From Coptodactyla brooksi (Eukaryota > Arthropoda > Insecta > Coleoptera > Scarabaeidae): 24,948 bases of DNA. The notes beneath the pieces were generated by a model, which had not been told where the DNA came from, did no database searches, and saw only the letters and a program-made list of their open reading frames with translations. The stretch covers positions 1 through 24,948 of the forward strand of contig JAWQRM010000281.1 of NCBI GenBank assembly GCA_033557675.1, written 5' to 3'. Both the position numbers and the translations under genes were made by a program. Numbering within the stretch: position 1 is the stretch's first letter; each line of letters begins with the position of its first letter. Shown here in pieces: positions 1-9,109 of this stretch.

Positions 1-12
1 CTGTGATAGCAT

Positions 13-21
13 TATATATAA

Positions 22-54
<33 letters not shown>

Positions 55-63
55 AACATATAT
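13..63. repeat. (TA)n microsatellite
   Basis: An almost pure alternating TA tract of about 50 bases, interrupted by single G, A and C changes. It is simple sequence with no coding potential. Confidence 0.9.
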
Positions 64-130
64 GTTTACTACAAGTATATGTAGTCCTTCGGGTCATAGT
101 AACGCGATATATGCAGGTACAGGAGGATTG

Positions 131-219
131 TCAAGAATAGCTCGAAATTAATATATTGTGATTTTATTACAGTACGTAAACGTATACAACAATGAAAAGC
201 AATCTCATTACTAACAAAA
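131..219 (+). repeat. Direct repeat, copy A
   Basis: This segment recurs 224 bases downstream (355-439) in the same orientation. Both start TCAAGRATAGCTCGAAATTA, continue through ATATATTGTGATTTTATYACAG and end near CTAACAAAA, with a few substitutions and short indels. The spacing suggests a small local tandem duplication or the ends of an element that I do not recognise. Confidence 0.8.
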
Positions 220-354
220 TTTGGTTTTTGGTAAGGTTTGCAAGTACTATGTTCTTCTGTTTTTAATATTCTAATCGTATTGTTAGTTTTTGAATATAAC
301 TTTTATTTCATCCAAATCTTCTTCAATATAAATGAACCTGCAAAGGGCAAGCTA

Positions 355-439
355 TCAAGGATAGCTCGAAATTAATATATTGTGATTTTATCACAGTACA
401 TAACCGCAAACGATGAGCAGCAATCTATTACTAACAAAA
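355..439 (+). repeat. Direct repeat, copy B
   Basis: Second copy of the repeat at 131-219, same strand. It ends about 90 bases before the piggyBac remnant, so it might be flanking DNA or subterminal sequence of that element. No TTAA-flanked terminal repeat could be identified to decide this. Confidence 0.8.
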
Positions 440-531
440 GTAATATGTATTGTAATAAAAAATACTACAAACACCAAATATAAAAACCAGAGAGAATATT
501 AAATTAAATATGATGGTCATCTAATTATTGC

Positions 532-1258
532 TTAATCTTTACACTGATGACAATAATACACCACATGAACCTTACACAAATATTTATTATACTTACAACA
601 TGTTATACTTGTTTTACTGTTACATTTTGATGGACACATGTTATATCGTGCTCTTTTATTTTTACTGATTGCACCAGATGTAGATAGCACTGCCACTTCG
701 CCATGTTGACCTTGAATTTTCTTTATTACGGCGGTGGCTTGTTGAGTACGACATTTATGTTCTCTTGACATCATACAAGCAGTTACCACCAATTTGCCCA
801 ATTCTTCTAGAAATAGTCTTGTCTTGTACAGAACGTTCTTACTCCAATCTGGATTTATTTCTCTCCATAACACAAATGTAAAATGAAAAATAGGTCTACC
901 GGTTTCTGCATGCCACAAACTTTTTGTTGATTCGCTGTGTGATTTATAAACTCCTGCCAACAACAACACTCCTGTATGTGCTTGTGTTGTAATATTATCC
1001 AGTTTCAATATCCACTTTCAATATTGCTCATTTTCAACACAATATTTTCAAGTGCACACCTTGTTGGACCAGGAGTAATTTTTATTATATTTTGATTCGA
1101 TGCTCGTCCTCTTTGGAGGAAAGAACCACAGTATTTGTTTGCACTACGTTATTATCTGAAGAATCGTAGTCTACTTCGGATTTCTCATAGCAGGTATCAT
1201 CGGTAGTATGATTTTCAACCCCAGAAGTATCTTCATCAGATAGAAATCGTCTCACCTA
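532..1258 (-). pseudogene. piggyBac-type transposase remnant, internally deleted
   Basis: Minus-strand translation gives three pieces of a piggyBac transposase in order. At about 1250-1140 is the acidic N-terminus (RRFLSDEDTSG, then an Asp/Glu/Ser-rich run). At about 1095-1030, in another frame, is a segment with IIKITPGPTRCALENIV. From 1008 an open 158-residue frame begins LDNITTQAHTGVLLLAGVYK and LWHAETGRPIF, then jumps to WREINPDWSKNVLYKTRLFLEELGK, and ends in a Cys/His-rich tail (CPSKC, CCKYNKYLC, CHQCKD) like the C-terminal cysteine-rich domain. The central part of the family, a few hundred residues with the catalytic aspartates, is missing between ETGRPIF and WREINPDW. Frame changes plus this deletion mean it cannot be a working transposase. 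Full-length piggyBac proteins are about 550-600 residues. The 158-residue C-terminal frame is still open, so a small product with the cysteine-rich domain is conceivable but unproven. Confidence 0.82.
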
Positions 1259-2755
1259 TTTATGTAATATACTAATATGCACGCACAGACATGCCCAAAC
1301 ATGTACAGACTTGCATATTCGACCAGTATGCAGAATGACAGAGAAAAAATTTTAGAAGTTTTAGATTCTGACAGCTGTTAATAAGAAACATGTTTCCAAA
1401 ATTGCTTTATGACAGAAAATCTGTTTTCTAGAGACTTTACATAAGATGCTTTATATAGATGTATGTCTGTTTATTTCCCCTTTATTTGGTAAAGTCCTCG
1501 GTTGCTCCTTGAAAATCAATAAACACCGTTAAAATCTTTTTCGCAGAATGCATTGTGTTAGTTGATTATGCTCCATTCTCGAAAGATTAGTTAATCACAA
1601 TCAAAGCGTTGTACAAATCAATAAATTACTTTGTTGTATAACAGAAGTGATTAATGGTCGTGACGTTTTATTTCTAAACAGCTTTAACGGAGCAATAAAA
1701 CTTCATCATCTCCCTGGCAATCGTGTTCGTTACAGTGCGTTTTATTGCAAGGATTTTTTAAGGAAAGAATGCGGCTAATTTCAACACGTTCGAGCGCGCA
1801 ACACTCGAACATATTACTCATCGATAACTGAAATATGTTGCGGCAACCAACCCGTTTGTAGATCGGAGCGTAGAACGAGGTTAACACGGCGATATCAACA
1901 CGTGTTGGATTCAGGGATTATTAACAAACCGCTCTCCTGTTCTCTCCTGTTGTAACGTACGTTTGCTCTCGTCGAGGCCACTTTCAACTTATTCCTACGG
2001 GCTATTGGTATTACTCACATTCGAAGCAGCAGACACGTTTTCTTTGTGTCGCGCCTGATATTAATTTTCGACTTAAACCATTTCTCAATGCGGTATTTGT
2101 CGACATTAAACGCTCTAATGAATTCACGAGTTTCTCTATATTTATTCCCTTTGCTCGCTTGTTATAGAAATCGCTGGCGGTTAACGGTGGTTTTTAGCAT
2201 TACCGTAATAAGCGTTAAAGTGGGAAATTATTCAATAGTCAATTAACGCTAATCAATAATGTATATCTAGTTTACCAAACAATCTTCATATTAAGCTACT
2301 ATCAATTTTGATAATAATCATACTATGAGGTGTAACGTTTTGACAAAGGACGTTATCTTCTTGTTTTCTCCAGGCCGTTTTCATTTTCATTTCAATCAAT
2401 TTGATTGATCAATCATACTTGTCTACGCACAGAAAATTGTAAGAATAACTGATAATCCAGATTCACAAGCAATTTGTAGAATTAAAAACACCATAATTAA
2501 ACCATATATAGTCTTCCCAGTTTGTGATGGGTTTTATGATCTTTTACAACCTATAGCTTTACTAGCATGCCATTAAGCACAGAATGGAAATCCAGTAGCA
2601 GGTAAGCACTTAGTAAACGCAACATTTTGGGAGACATTTTTATAATCTATTGTATTCCACCTTACTATATAATGCAGGTGAAGATGTTTAAAATTTAGTT
2701 TGAAACAAGCCTTCATCACTTTCGTACACTTCTGATGAACTGCTGATTAGTGAAC
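1259..2755. other. No gene recognised; AT-rich intergenic or intronic DNA
   Basis: Only short unsupported frames are present. The part from about 1680 to 2250 is less AT-biased and looks unique; it holds a 12-base palindrome CAACACGTGTTG (1896-1907) with an E-box core CACGTG. A run of short TTAACG/GTTAAA-type words follows at 2170-2250. No transposon motif was seen. Confidence 0.5.
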
Positions 2756-2761
2756 TGAAAG

Positions 2762-3097
2762 ACTAAGGGCTTTCATAAGATTTTCAATAATGCAGGCACG
2801 AAATTAGTTTTTCAGTTGAAAAATACATTTAAAACGTTGTTGGGTAATCCTAAAGACAAAATAGATATGTTGGAGAAAAGAGGAATATACCAAGTTAGCT
2901 GCACTGATTGTGATAAAAGGTATGTTGCGCAAACTAGAAAGTCGGTCAAAACAGGGTTCAAAGAGCACATGGCTCACTTAAAATATGGTCGTATCGAAAA
3001 ATCTAGCGTTGCGGAACATGCTTTCAACAGCAACCACAGGGTAAGTGTAGAAAATGTAAAACTGTTCAGTAATGCATTAGTCCTTTGTATAGTTTGA
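2762..3097 (+). pseudogene. Penelope-like element GIY-YIG endonuclease, copy 1 (fragment)
   Basis: An open stretch after a stop at 2756 reads GFHKIFNNAGTKLVFQ, then the linker LLGNPKDKIDMLEK and a GIY-YIG-type nuclease: RGIYQVSCTDCDKRYVAQTR, KTGFKEHMAHL, SSVAEHAFNSNH. Penelope-like retroelements carry this nuclease C-terminal to reverse transcriptase; it nicks target DNA for target-primed reverse transcription. GIY is intact, and the second motif, normally YIG or YVG, reads YVA. The CxxC pair before it is typical of PLE nucleases. The frame has no ATG and begins mid-element, so this is a 5'-truncated copy. It diverges from copy 3 (19308-19701) after KLFSN, so the C-terminal tail ending NKDRGVIPI is lost. 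About 230 bases downstream lie a promoter-like stretch and a hammerhead remnant on the same strand. Confidence 0.85.
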
Positions 3098-3250
3098 TAG
3101 ACTAGGTTTAATAGATTTAGAGGAAACGCTGGACAATTTAGCAGTAAAGGGTAGAACAGGGGCTCTCTATCCTTAGGCTAGATAACATGGGGACGGGAAA
3201 TGCTGTACGGGGAGATATTATGTAAACGGGTAGTGAGATAAAGTAAGGAA

Positions 3251-3306
3251 ACGCTTAATTGGTCTCCTAATGGTTGCGAAAAACTAATTAAGAATCAATT
3301 AAGCGT
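3251..3306. repeat. Inverted repeat in Penelope terminal region
   Basis: Perfect 11 bp arms ACGCTTAATTG (3251-3261) and CAATTAAGCGT (3296-3306), loop of 34 bases. It lies between the GIY-YIG fragment and the hammerhead on the same strand. It may be a structured part of the element's terminal repeat, but no second copy was found to test this. Confidence 0.6.
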
Positions 3307-3317
3307 CGCCTTTTTAG

Positions 3318-3341
3318 TATATATAGCGTCTTATGTCAGTT
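3318..3341 (+). promoter_or_regulatory. Promoter-like TATA box and Inr motif
   Basis: TATATATAG at 3318-3326 is followed by TCAGTT (arthropod initiator-like) at 3336-3341, just upstream of the hammerhead at 3360. Spacing from TATA to the Inr adenine is about 20 bases, shorter than the usual 30, so the assignment is weak. PLE terminal repeats are expected to carry an internal promoter, which is why this is listed. Confidence 0.3.
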
Positions 3342-3359
3342 AGTAGTTAGTCTTTCATC

Positions 3360-3391
3360 GCTCCTGATGATGCTAACTTGGTTGGCGAAAC
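3360..3391 (+). ncRNA. Truncated hammerhead ribozyme (Penelope)
   Basis: The core CTGATGA (3364-3370) is followed by one T, a 6 bp stem II GCTAAC/GTTGGC with loop TTG (3372-3386) and GAAA (3387-3390). After GAAAC the sequence departs from the two complete copies (3946, 16721): stem III and the cleavage-site strand are missing. The break coincides with the start of an inverted Penelope fragment, so the ribozyme was cut by a rearrangement and cannot self-cleave as it stands. Confidence 0.75.
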
Positions 3392-3399
3392 AACCAAGA

Positions 3400-3905
3400 A
3401 ATTACATTGGTAAATTTCTGAACTTTCAAATGCATCCAAGAATCTATTGTTGTATACATTTCTTAGTAGTTTTGCTTTGTCTGTATTGATCGTATGATTG
3501 CCATTAAAATCATGTTCGGCTATGCTAGATTTTTTCGTACGACTGTATTTTTGAGCTATGTGTTCTTTAAATTTTGTTTGTACAAACCTCCTAGTTTGTT
3601 CAACATACATTTTATCGCAATCACTACAACTTGTTTCGTATGTTTCGCTTTTTTCCCCAAGATGTTTGATTTTATCTTTGGGATTGCCTAACAATGCTTT
3701 TAACACATTTTTGGACTGAAAAACTAATTTTGTGCTCGTTTTATTAAAAACCTTTCAAACGGTTGTTCTTGTTAGAAAAACGTGGTATCATGCAAACTTT
3801 TCTTATATTCATGGCGATTAATTAGATTATCTACCAAATTTCTATCATATCTCTTTGCTGAAATTCGATGAACTAGAAAATGCAAACTAGCCATCTTTTG
3901 TCTTT
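3400..3905 (-). pseudogene. Penelope-like element RT tail plus GIY-YIG, copy 2 (inverted fragment)
   Basis: Reading right to left, the copy starts near 3905 with the region after reverse transcriptase (KMASLHFLVHRIS, then RYDRNLVDNLINRHEYKKSL), passes a frame break near 3785, and continues KVFNKTSTKLVFQ, LLGNPKDKIKHL, a nuclease segment CSDCDKMYVEQTRR, KFKEHIAQKY, SSIAEHDFNGNH, and NNRFLDAFESSEIYQC. The canonical GIY is changed (SETYETSC) and the second motif reads YVE, so the nuclease is probably dead. Similarity to copy 3 stops after QCN. The last residues of the 119-residue frame (VSPTKLASSGAMKD) are simply the antisense of the plus-strand hammerhead, not element protein. The fragment lies between two plus-strand hammerheads, an arrangement expected from nested or inverted PLE insertion. 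Confidence 0.85.
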
Positions 3906-3945
3906 GAGAAATAAATAATGGGACTGAAAACCTTCATCTTTTATC

Positions 3946-3988
3946 GCTCCTGATGATGCTAGCTTGGTAAGCGAAACGTGCGTCGAGT
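3946..3988 (+). ncRNA. Hammerhead ribozyme motif (Penelope), complete
   Basis: All parts of a minimal hammerhead are present. Stem I: GCTC (3946-3949) with GAGT (3985-3988), four pairs including one G-U. Core CTGATGA (3950-3956). Stem II: GCTAGC (3958-3963) with GTAAGC (3967-3972), one A-A mismatch, loop TTG. GAAA (3973-3976). Stem III: ACG/CGT (3976-3978, 3981-3983) with a two-base loop. Predicted cleavage is 3' of C3984. Short stem III and short stem I match what is known for hammerheads in Penelope-like terminal repeats. One unpaired U (3957) between the core and stem II is extra relative to the canonical core. Downstream sequence (GGTTTTGGTGTAGT) is shared with the copy at 16721, so it is part of a repeat. 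Activity is not shown. Confidence 0.8.
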
Positions 3989-5238
3989 ACTTATTTTTCG
4001 GTTTTGGTGTAGTTCCAACCTAATAAGTTTAGAAGACTAATGGAATCAAAAGAAGCAAGAAAAACAAAAAGAAGTGCAGGTCACTAATGAATTTTAGAAC
4101 AGACTATATTCATCGACTAGTTCGCCATATAAAATGGATTTATAAAATTTGAAATAATGATTGTAATTTCTTCGGAAATGTATTATTTGATATAATATAA
4201 AGTGTTACATCAAAATAAGGTTACAAAATAAAATAACTATATCGTTTCGAGAAAATTAAATATTTTAAACTCCATAAATTGCAAATAAGAAATGTGCATG
4301 GAGCAGCTTAAAAGAATTTATTCTACAAACTGGATGTAAGTTATGCGAAATGATTACAACAGTTATCAATTAAAAAATGAAGGGTTTTCTAGTTTAGTAT
4401 GGTACATTAGTATTATTTTAAATATTGATATTAATAAAGAGATAACTATTATTAATGATAAAGAACTATAGGCATACAGAAAAATACGAATGTAATTTTA
4501 TTTTTGATGAAAAGGGTGGGGCAGCCATTAAAGGCTGGCCTCTGAAACGCCAGAAAATAATAAAAGTAGGTATAATTATCAGCAAATATTACAGTGGGAA
4601 TTGCCTGAGTGGTAGAAATTTGTTACATGCAATGGTAGTCAACTTACAAACATTTTATTTTCAAAAATAACCACTTTAAGGGTGCACGATATAGGATAGT
4701 TAGGTGGACAACATACACAGGCTCAACATAATGTAAAACAAAACACAAAATTACAAATTCCAATCCAAGATATTTGTACTAACGATATATTTGTGGTATT
4801 TTTCAGATTCTGTAATAACGTACAGGCTCCCAAAATAGAAATAGAAAAATAGAAACTGAAATAACGTACAGAATTCGAATGTGTACTAAGATACAGCCGG
4901 TTTCATTTAAAATAACAGACTTCCGGTTTAATAGAGAGTGACTGTTGAAAATATTTTAGTTGGAAGCGTATCTGGCATACCACTTTTAATGTATGACTAA
5001 TGCAAACTCATCGTGGGCTACCTGTATGTTTAGAGTTGCAATTTCGTAAATGGCACATTATCAGAAATTTCCCAACGCTCTAACTCAAATACGCAAGTCA
5101 ATAACCCCTTGTTAAAGTACAGACAAAGCAACCTTTAATAAGCGGATCCTTTGTCCACAACATGCAATCTAAACACACGATCTACAAAAGGAAAAAACTA
5201 TCGGAATTCGTAACTGTAAATTGTGAAGTAAAAATAAC
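3989..5238. other. No gene recognised; AT-rich DNA
   Basis: The first 30 or so bases continue the Penelope terminal repeat. The rest is AT-rich with only short frames, one of 71 codons at 4455-4670 with no recognisable motif. The phrase ATAACGTACAG occurs twice (about 4814 and 4861) around a run of AGAAATAGAAAAATAGAAA. No transposase or RT motif was found. Confidence 0.5.
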
Positions 5239-5463
5239 ATGGGCACAAAGATGAATAGGTTATTGTTCCTGCAAGTGCACGTGCCCGGACATGCGTGGAT
5301 TCCCTCCGACAATGCGTTTTTAACGCGCCCGCAAACTGGTACGCACTTCGTGGACGAACGAGCTTTGTTAGGACAACCTCCGAAATTAGAATATTTACCA
5401 GATCATAACGATAACAAGCTAATTTTAGACGGTACCGGTGAAGTCGAAACTATGGGCTGCTGA
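5239..5463 (+). CDS. Unassigned ORF, possible terminal exon
   Basis: A 74-codon frame that differs from its AT-rich surroundings by balanced base use and few AT-rich codons. From about residue 12 it reads VHVPGHAWIPSDNAF, LTRPQTGTHFVDERALLGQ and a hydrophilic end finishing in GEVETMGC. There is no signal peptide, membrane segment or transposon motif, and I do not recognise the family. A pyrimidine-rich run ending in CAAG (about 5262-5275) could be a 3' splice site, which would make this the last coding exon of a gene whose other exons are upstream or outside the window. No AATAAA lies close after the stop. It could equally be a chance frame in a GC-richer patch. Confidence 0.3.
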   Translation: MGTKMNRLLFLQVHVPGHAWIPSDNAFLTRPQTGTHFVDERALLGQPPKLEYLPDHNDNKLILDGTGEVETMGC

Positions 5464-6459
5464 AGGTTGCATTTGTTCGTCCCACATAAAGACTGCGCAT
5501 GTTCATTCAAGGTACAGTGAATTTAAAGTCACAATACCAATTGTCACAATTTCTTGTTGTTGCGTTGGTGCAATTTGTCCCTAACGTATGTTGACATTGG
5601 TAGCTATATCGGATGCTTACTTTATTGTTGGTTGCCGAAAATGTTACACGTGTTTTTCGTTACGAAAGAAATGGAACAAAAGGTTTAGGAATGGATTGTT
5701 TTTATTCTAGGAATCTAGGAATTTTCCAGTTCTATAATAGTTCTAGGAATCTAACATATCGTTTTATTTGCTCCTAAAACGCAGTCTCGATGGGGCGATT
5801 TTTTAATTGCAATACGATAACTGTTGTTTGCAGAATAAGAAGGTTCAAAATTACAGAAAAGATTTTACCACAATTAAATCAGTCGGTAACGTTATATCAA
5901 TAGGTCAATGATATAAAGTTATTCCAAATACTTCCATTCTGGGTAAGATGTATAATTTTTGTTTTTGTCTATTTAGAAATCTATTTTTAAAAACTTATGG
6001 CAATATATCGTAAAGATGATTACATTAGAATATTTTGGATTTGAGCATGTCAACTTATCTAAAAGTGGAAGTGCTGATAATGGAATTTACTAATAAAAAA
6101 ACTAGACAAGGAGAATTATTGACATTTCAAAGAAAAAAGTTATGGTTGTAAAGTGGCATGACAGAAAAAGGAAATTTGTCTCTTATCAACAGTGCAATCC
6201 AGCAAAAGTACCAACTTTTTAAGATATGAAAAAGTACCGACGAAGAAAAATAAAGATGGAAATGTAATAATGAAACCGAAAATAGTTGTGAACTACAATA
6301 ACACAATGGGAGGAACAGGAAGTAGGAAGGTACAGTGAACAATTTCAATATACGTTCAAATTTAGTGGAAGAAATGATTGAACTCTAGTTACTAGAGTGA
6401 TTCTACCTTTTTGCCAGGATGATCAAAGCAATCCGTACCACTACAACTAATAGAAAGGC
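5464..6459. other. No gene recognised
   Basis: AT-rich DNA with a small local repetition of TCTAGGAATCTA near 5708-5755 and a short inverted repeat CTCTAGTTACTAGAG (6384-6398). A minus frame of 73 codons (6127-6348) encodes a hydrophobic, Phe/Leu-rich string that is probably a composition artefact. Confidence 0.45.
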
Positions 6460-6740
6460 ATTTTAACCGAAAACTAGAAGATGTACATCGTACATGATTT
6501 TCTCTTACCTTGCCCCTGGTTTAAATATAAAAAAATTTTAAAAAATGTAAAAAAATTCCATTCGTACCATCAAAAATATCATACAGGATGTTCCATTTAA
6601 AAATCTGAACTTGGGTAGTTTTTAGAATAAGCCGAACACCCTGTATATTCCAAAATAATTTCAAATTGTGAATAGTTCGATGTGATGCAACTTTTATTCG
6701 AAACATTTTTATCCAGCAGGAGAAATAACAGTTCTAAGAA
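6460..6740 (+). repeat. Dispersed repeat, copy 1 (lacks the middle part)
   Basis: Shares its head (ACTAGAAGATGTACATCGTA, then TTTCTCTTACCTTGCCCCT) with 21245-21310. It then jumps to the 72 bp core with ends ATACAGGATGTTC and GAACACCCTGTATATT (about 6577-6649) and a short tail containing AGTTCGATGTGATGCAACTT. Copy 2 follows directly, so the two are arranged in tandem. No coding capacity; a non-autonomous element or part of a larger one. Confidence 0.75.
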
Positions 6741-7135
6741 AAATTTTGCATTCACGGCTGTCATGTTTTTTCAAAAATATGAAATAACACTCAAACTGTA
6801 CAATTTGAAGCTAAGGTATAATAATTAAAGTGGCCCTTAAATCTTGTAAGGACGAAAAAATGCAATAATATACAGGGTGTTCCATTTAAAAATCGGAAGT
6901 TGGATAGTTTTTAGAATAAACCGAACACTTTATATATTCGAAAACTGTTTTAAATTGTGAAGAGTTCGATGTCATGCAATCTTTATTTGAAATTTTGCTT
7001 ATAAAGAGAAAACTTTTTATAACTCAAGAACTGCTGATTTTAAGCATATACTATCCTTACAGTTTTTTACTCGCAATGTTACGTAGATTACAAAAATATA
7101 TTTTATTACAAAAAATGTACTGAGGAAAAAATGAC
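6741..7135 (+). repeat. Dispersed repeat, copy 2
   Basis: Contains the middle part (AAATTTTGCATTCACGGCTG onward) shared with 16116, then the core with arms AATATACAGGGTGTTC (6867-6882) and GAACACTTTATATATT (6923-6938), then a tail with AGTTCGATGTCATGCAATCT and TTAAGCATATACTATCCTTA shared with 21540-21710. The right arm has decayed relative to the perfect 21451 copy, so the core palindrome is ancestral and not maintained here. Confidence 0.78.
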
Positions 7136-7794
7136 TGCAACGTGATAAACTCTGCGTGATGCATTGTTTTAAAATTTATTATACTCAGTTAAAATTTTAA
7201 TAAACCTAAAAATTCTATTTTTTTAGTATATGTAAATGAATTTAAATAAACGTAAGATATAATTATGTGCAAGAAAAAAAAAATGTTTTTTTACCCCAAA
7301 TTGTTAAAAATATTGTGCGCTGAGTTTTCTTTTTCAAAAACCTTTCGAAGACAGAATGTATATCAAAAATTATTTAACATCTGTCATAGTTACACGATTA
7401 TTGTATAGAAATTATATTTATATATACAAAAGAGTGCGATAATGCTCGTAATGTTTACACAATGAGTGCACATACGTTTACTCCTTTAAAAGACAATTAT
7501 AAATAAAGAAAAAAGATTTTATATAAAAATTTTAACTAATTTGCTACATTTCCTGTAGGTATTTACTAATCAAGCATGGATGTGGATTTGTATTTTTTTC
7601 TTAATTTACACGTGTTTGAACATATTCATTAAATCACTTTAATGAACATTCAAATGATTTTGAACATATATAAAAATATGTCCAAGGCTCTTCTGATTTA
7701 GGAATTAGTGTAAATGGAATTAGTCTAAATTACAATAACAATAGTTAAGATAATCGTGCTATATTTACAATTTTGAATATTTTTTATTGTAGGG
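7136..7794. other. No gene recognised; very AT-rich
   Basis: Long A and T runs and no frame of note. It may hold the 5' untranslated part of the transposase remnant that follows, but no terminal inverted repeat partner of the region after 8813 could be seen. Confidence 0.4.
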
Positions 7795-8813
7795 GTTGCA
7801 GAATCGATAATTTACAGAATTGTAAAGGAGTATAAAACCACAGGAAAGGTATCTGATAAAAACAATATCCAAAACGAACATCTGTAATTGAAACGTTGGA
7901 TGAATTCGTTCTTTTTTAAAAATGAGCTCCTTATCGTAGATAAAATTTTACGAGAAATAAAAAAAAACACCTCAGATGAGTCGGTCAACTGTGCACAAAT
8001 TTATGAAAACATCGAATTTTAGGTATTGAATGCACATTTTGTTAAAATACTTCATATCACAAATGTTTGCTATTAGATATCTTAAATTTATCTTATTCTT
8101 CTTATTGCAAGGATCTCGTGCAATAAGGTGGAGAATCAAGTATCCAACAGCCATAAAAGACTTTAGAGCCGGAAGTTCGACCAATTTTCTACTTGGACGA
8201 ATCGTGGGTCAACAAAGGTCATACTAGGGAAAATGTGTGGACAAATACTACAATTTGGAGTGAAACAGACGCTTTTGTCCAGAGGGCTATCTACACTTAT
8301 CAAAAACCCAGCAGGAAGAGGTAGTTGGTTAATAATAGTACATATTAAATCGAAAGGGGGATTTGTTGAGGACAGCTTATTAGGATTTGAAGTGAAACAC
8401 AGCAGATTGACAGAAAATATTGCCACTAGACTGACAAGAAAGAAAAATATGCCAGATTGGCTTATAGATCCAAAAATATGGGTTTTAACGAAAAATTTGT
8501 ATGAAATCAGTTACTTGATTTAGCTAATCAAAATAAAGAAAGGTCCATTAATTATGTGACAGACAGATATGGTACTATAAGCATTGAGTACAGTACAAAT
8601 AAAAATGTGACTGGAGCCAAAAACAAATCGTTTAAGTTGGTTGAAGTAAATGGTTGCTAAATGAAGCAAACTGGAGTACATGTGAACAACATATAATTAA
8701 AGAAGAAGGGAAAAAAGAAGAAAAAAAAGTTTAAGAACTATTTATTCCTCGGGCTCTAGTACTGGAAGTGGCAACGAAAGCGATAGCGATTTTTCAGATT
8801 GTAAAAACTTATA
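7795..8813 (+). pseudogene. Tc1/mariner (IS630)-type DDE transposase remnant, LDE(T/S)WVN lineage
   Basis: Pieces of one transposase appear in order across three frames. Helix-turn-helix region: AESIIYRIVKEYKTTGKVSD (about 7800-7860), SVIETLDEFVLF, LIVDKILREIKKN and MSRSTVHKFMKTSNFRY. Catalytic region: IRWRIKYPTAIKDFRA, then PIFYLDESWVNKGHTRENVW (about 8180-8240), holding the first catalytic Asp; then GLSTLIKNPAGRGSWLIIVH, KGGFVEDSLLGFE. The segment that should carry the second Asp (DNASYHS in relatives) is deleted: LGFE runs straight into RLTENIATRLTRKKNMPDWL. The C-terminus is seen as KNKSFKLVEVNG, NWSTCEQHIIKEEG and an acidic Ser/Asp-rich tail SSGSSTGSGNESDSDFSD. The family is frequent in insect genomes. 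Multiple frameshifts and stops make this copy dead. Confidence 0.8.
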
Positions 8814-9109
8814 GCAATACTGTAATATATTATACTCTATGTATACAGAGTACTCCAAAGATATGCAATAAGCGGACAACATTTCAAACATTTAAAACTT
8901 ACGTTATTACACTTTTTTAAACCATTAATTTCAGTATTAATTTCCAAGGAAATCTTTAAATTTGCTTGTTGTAATAAAAACTCGAATATCTCAAAAACTA
9001 TCAACTTTATGACATTAAATCTTCGTATGATTTAATGTAAAGTCTGGTTAAGGCTGTAGAACCATTATTTCATACTTTTGGTTCACTCTGTATGTCTTTG
9101 GTTCACCCT
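8814..9109. other. No gene recognised
   Basis: AT-rich stretch between the transposase remnant and a MITE. The phrase TTTGGTTCAC is repeated at about 9078 and 9098, immediately before the MITE. Nothing coding was seen. Confidence 0.4.

Noticed and set aside
1684..1887. Cys-containing 67-codon minus frame
   Set aside because: Cysteine spacing fits no known finger or toxin fold, and there is no signal peptide or supporting context.
2733..2775. CTGATGA followed by GAAAGAC, as in a hammerhead
   Set aside because: The bases between cannot form stem II, and no stem III or cleavage strand follows.
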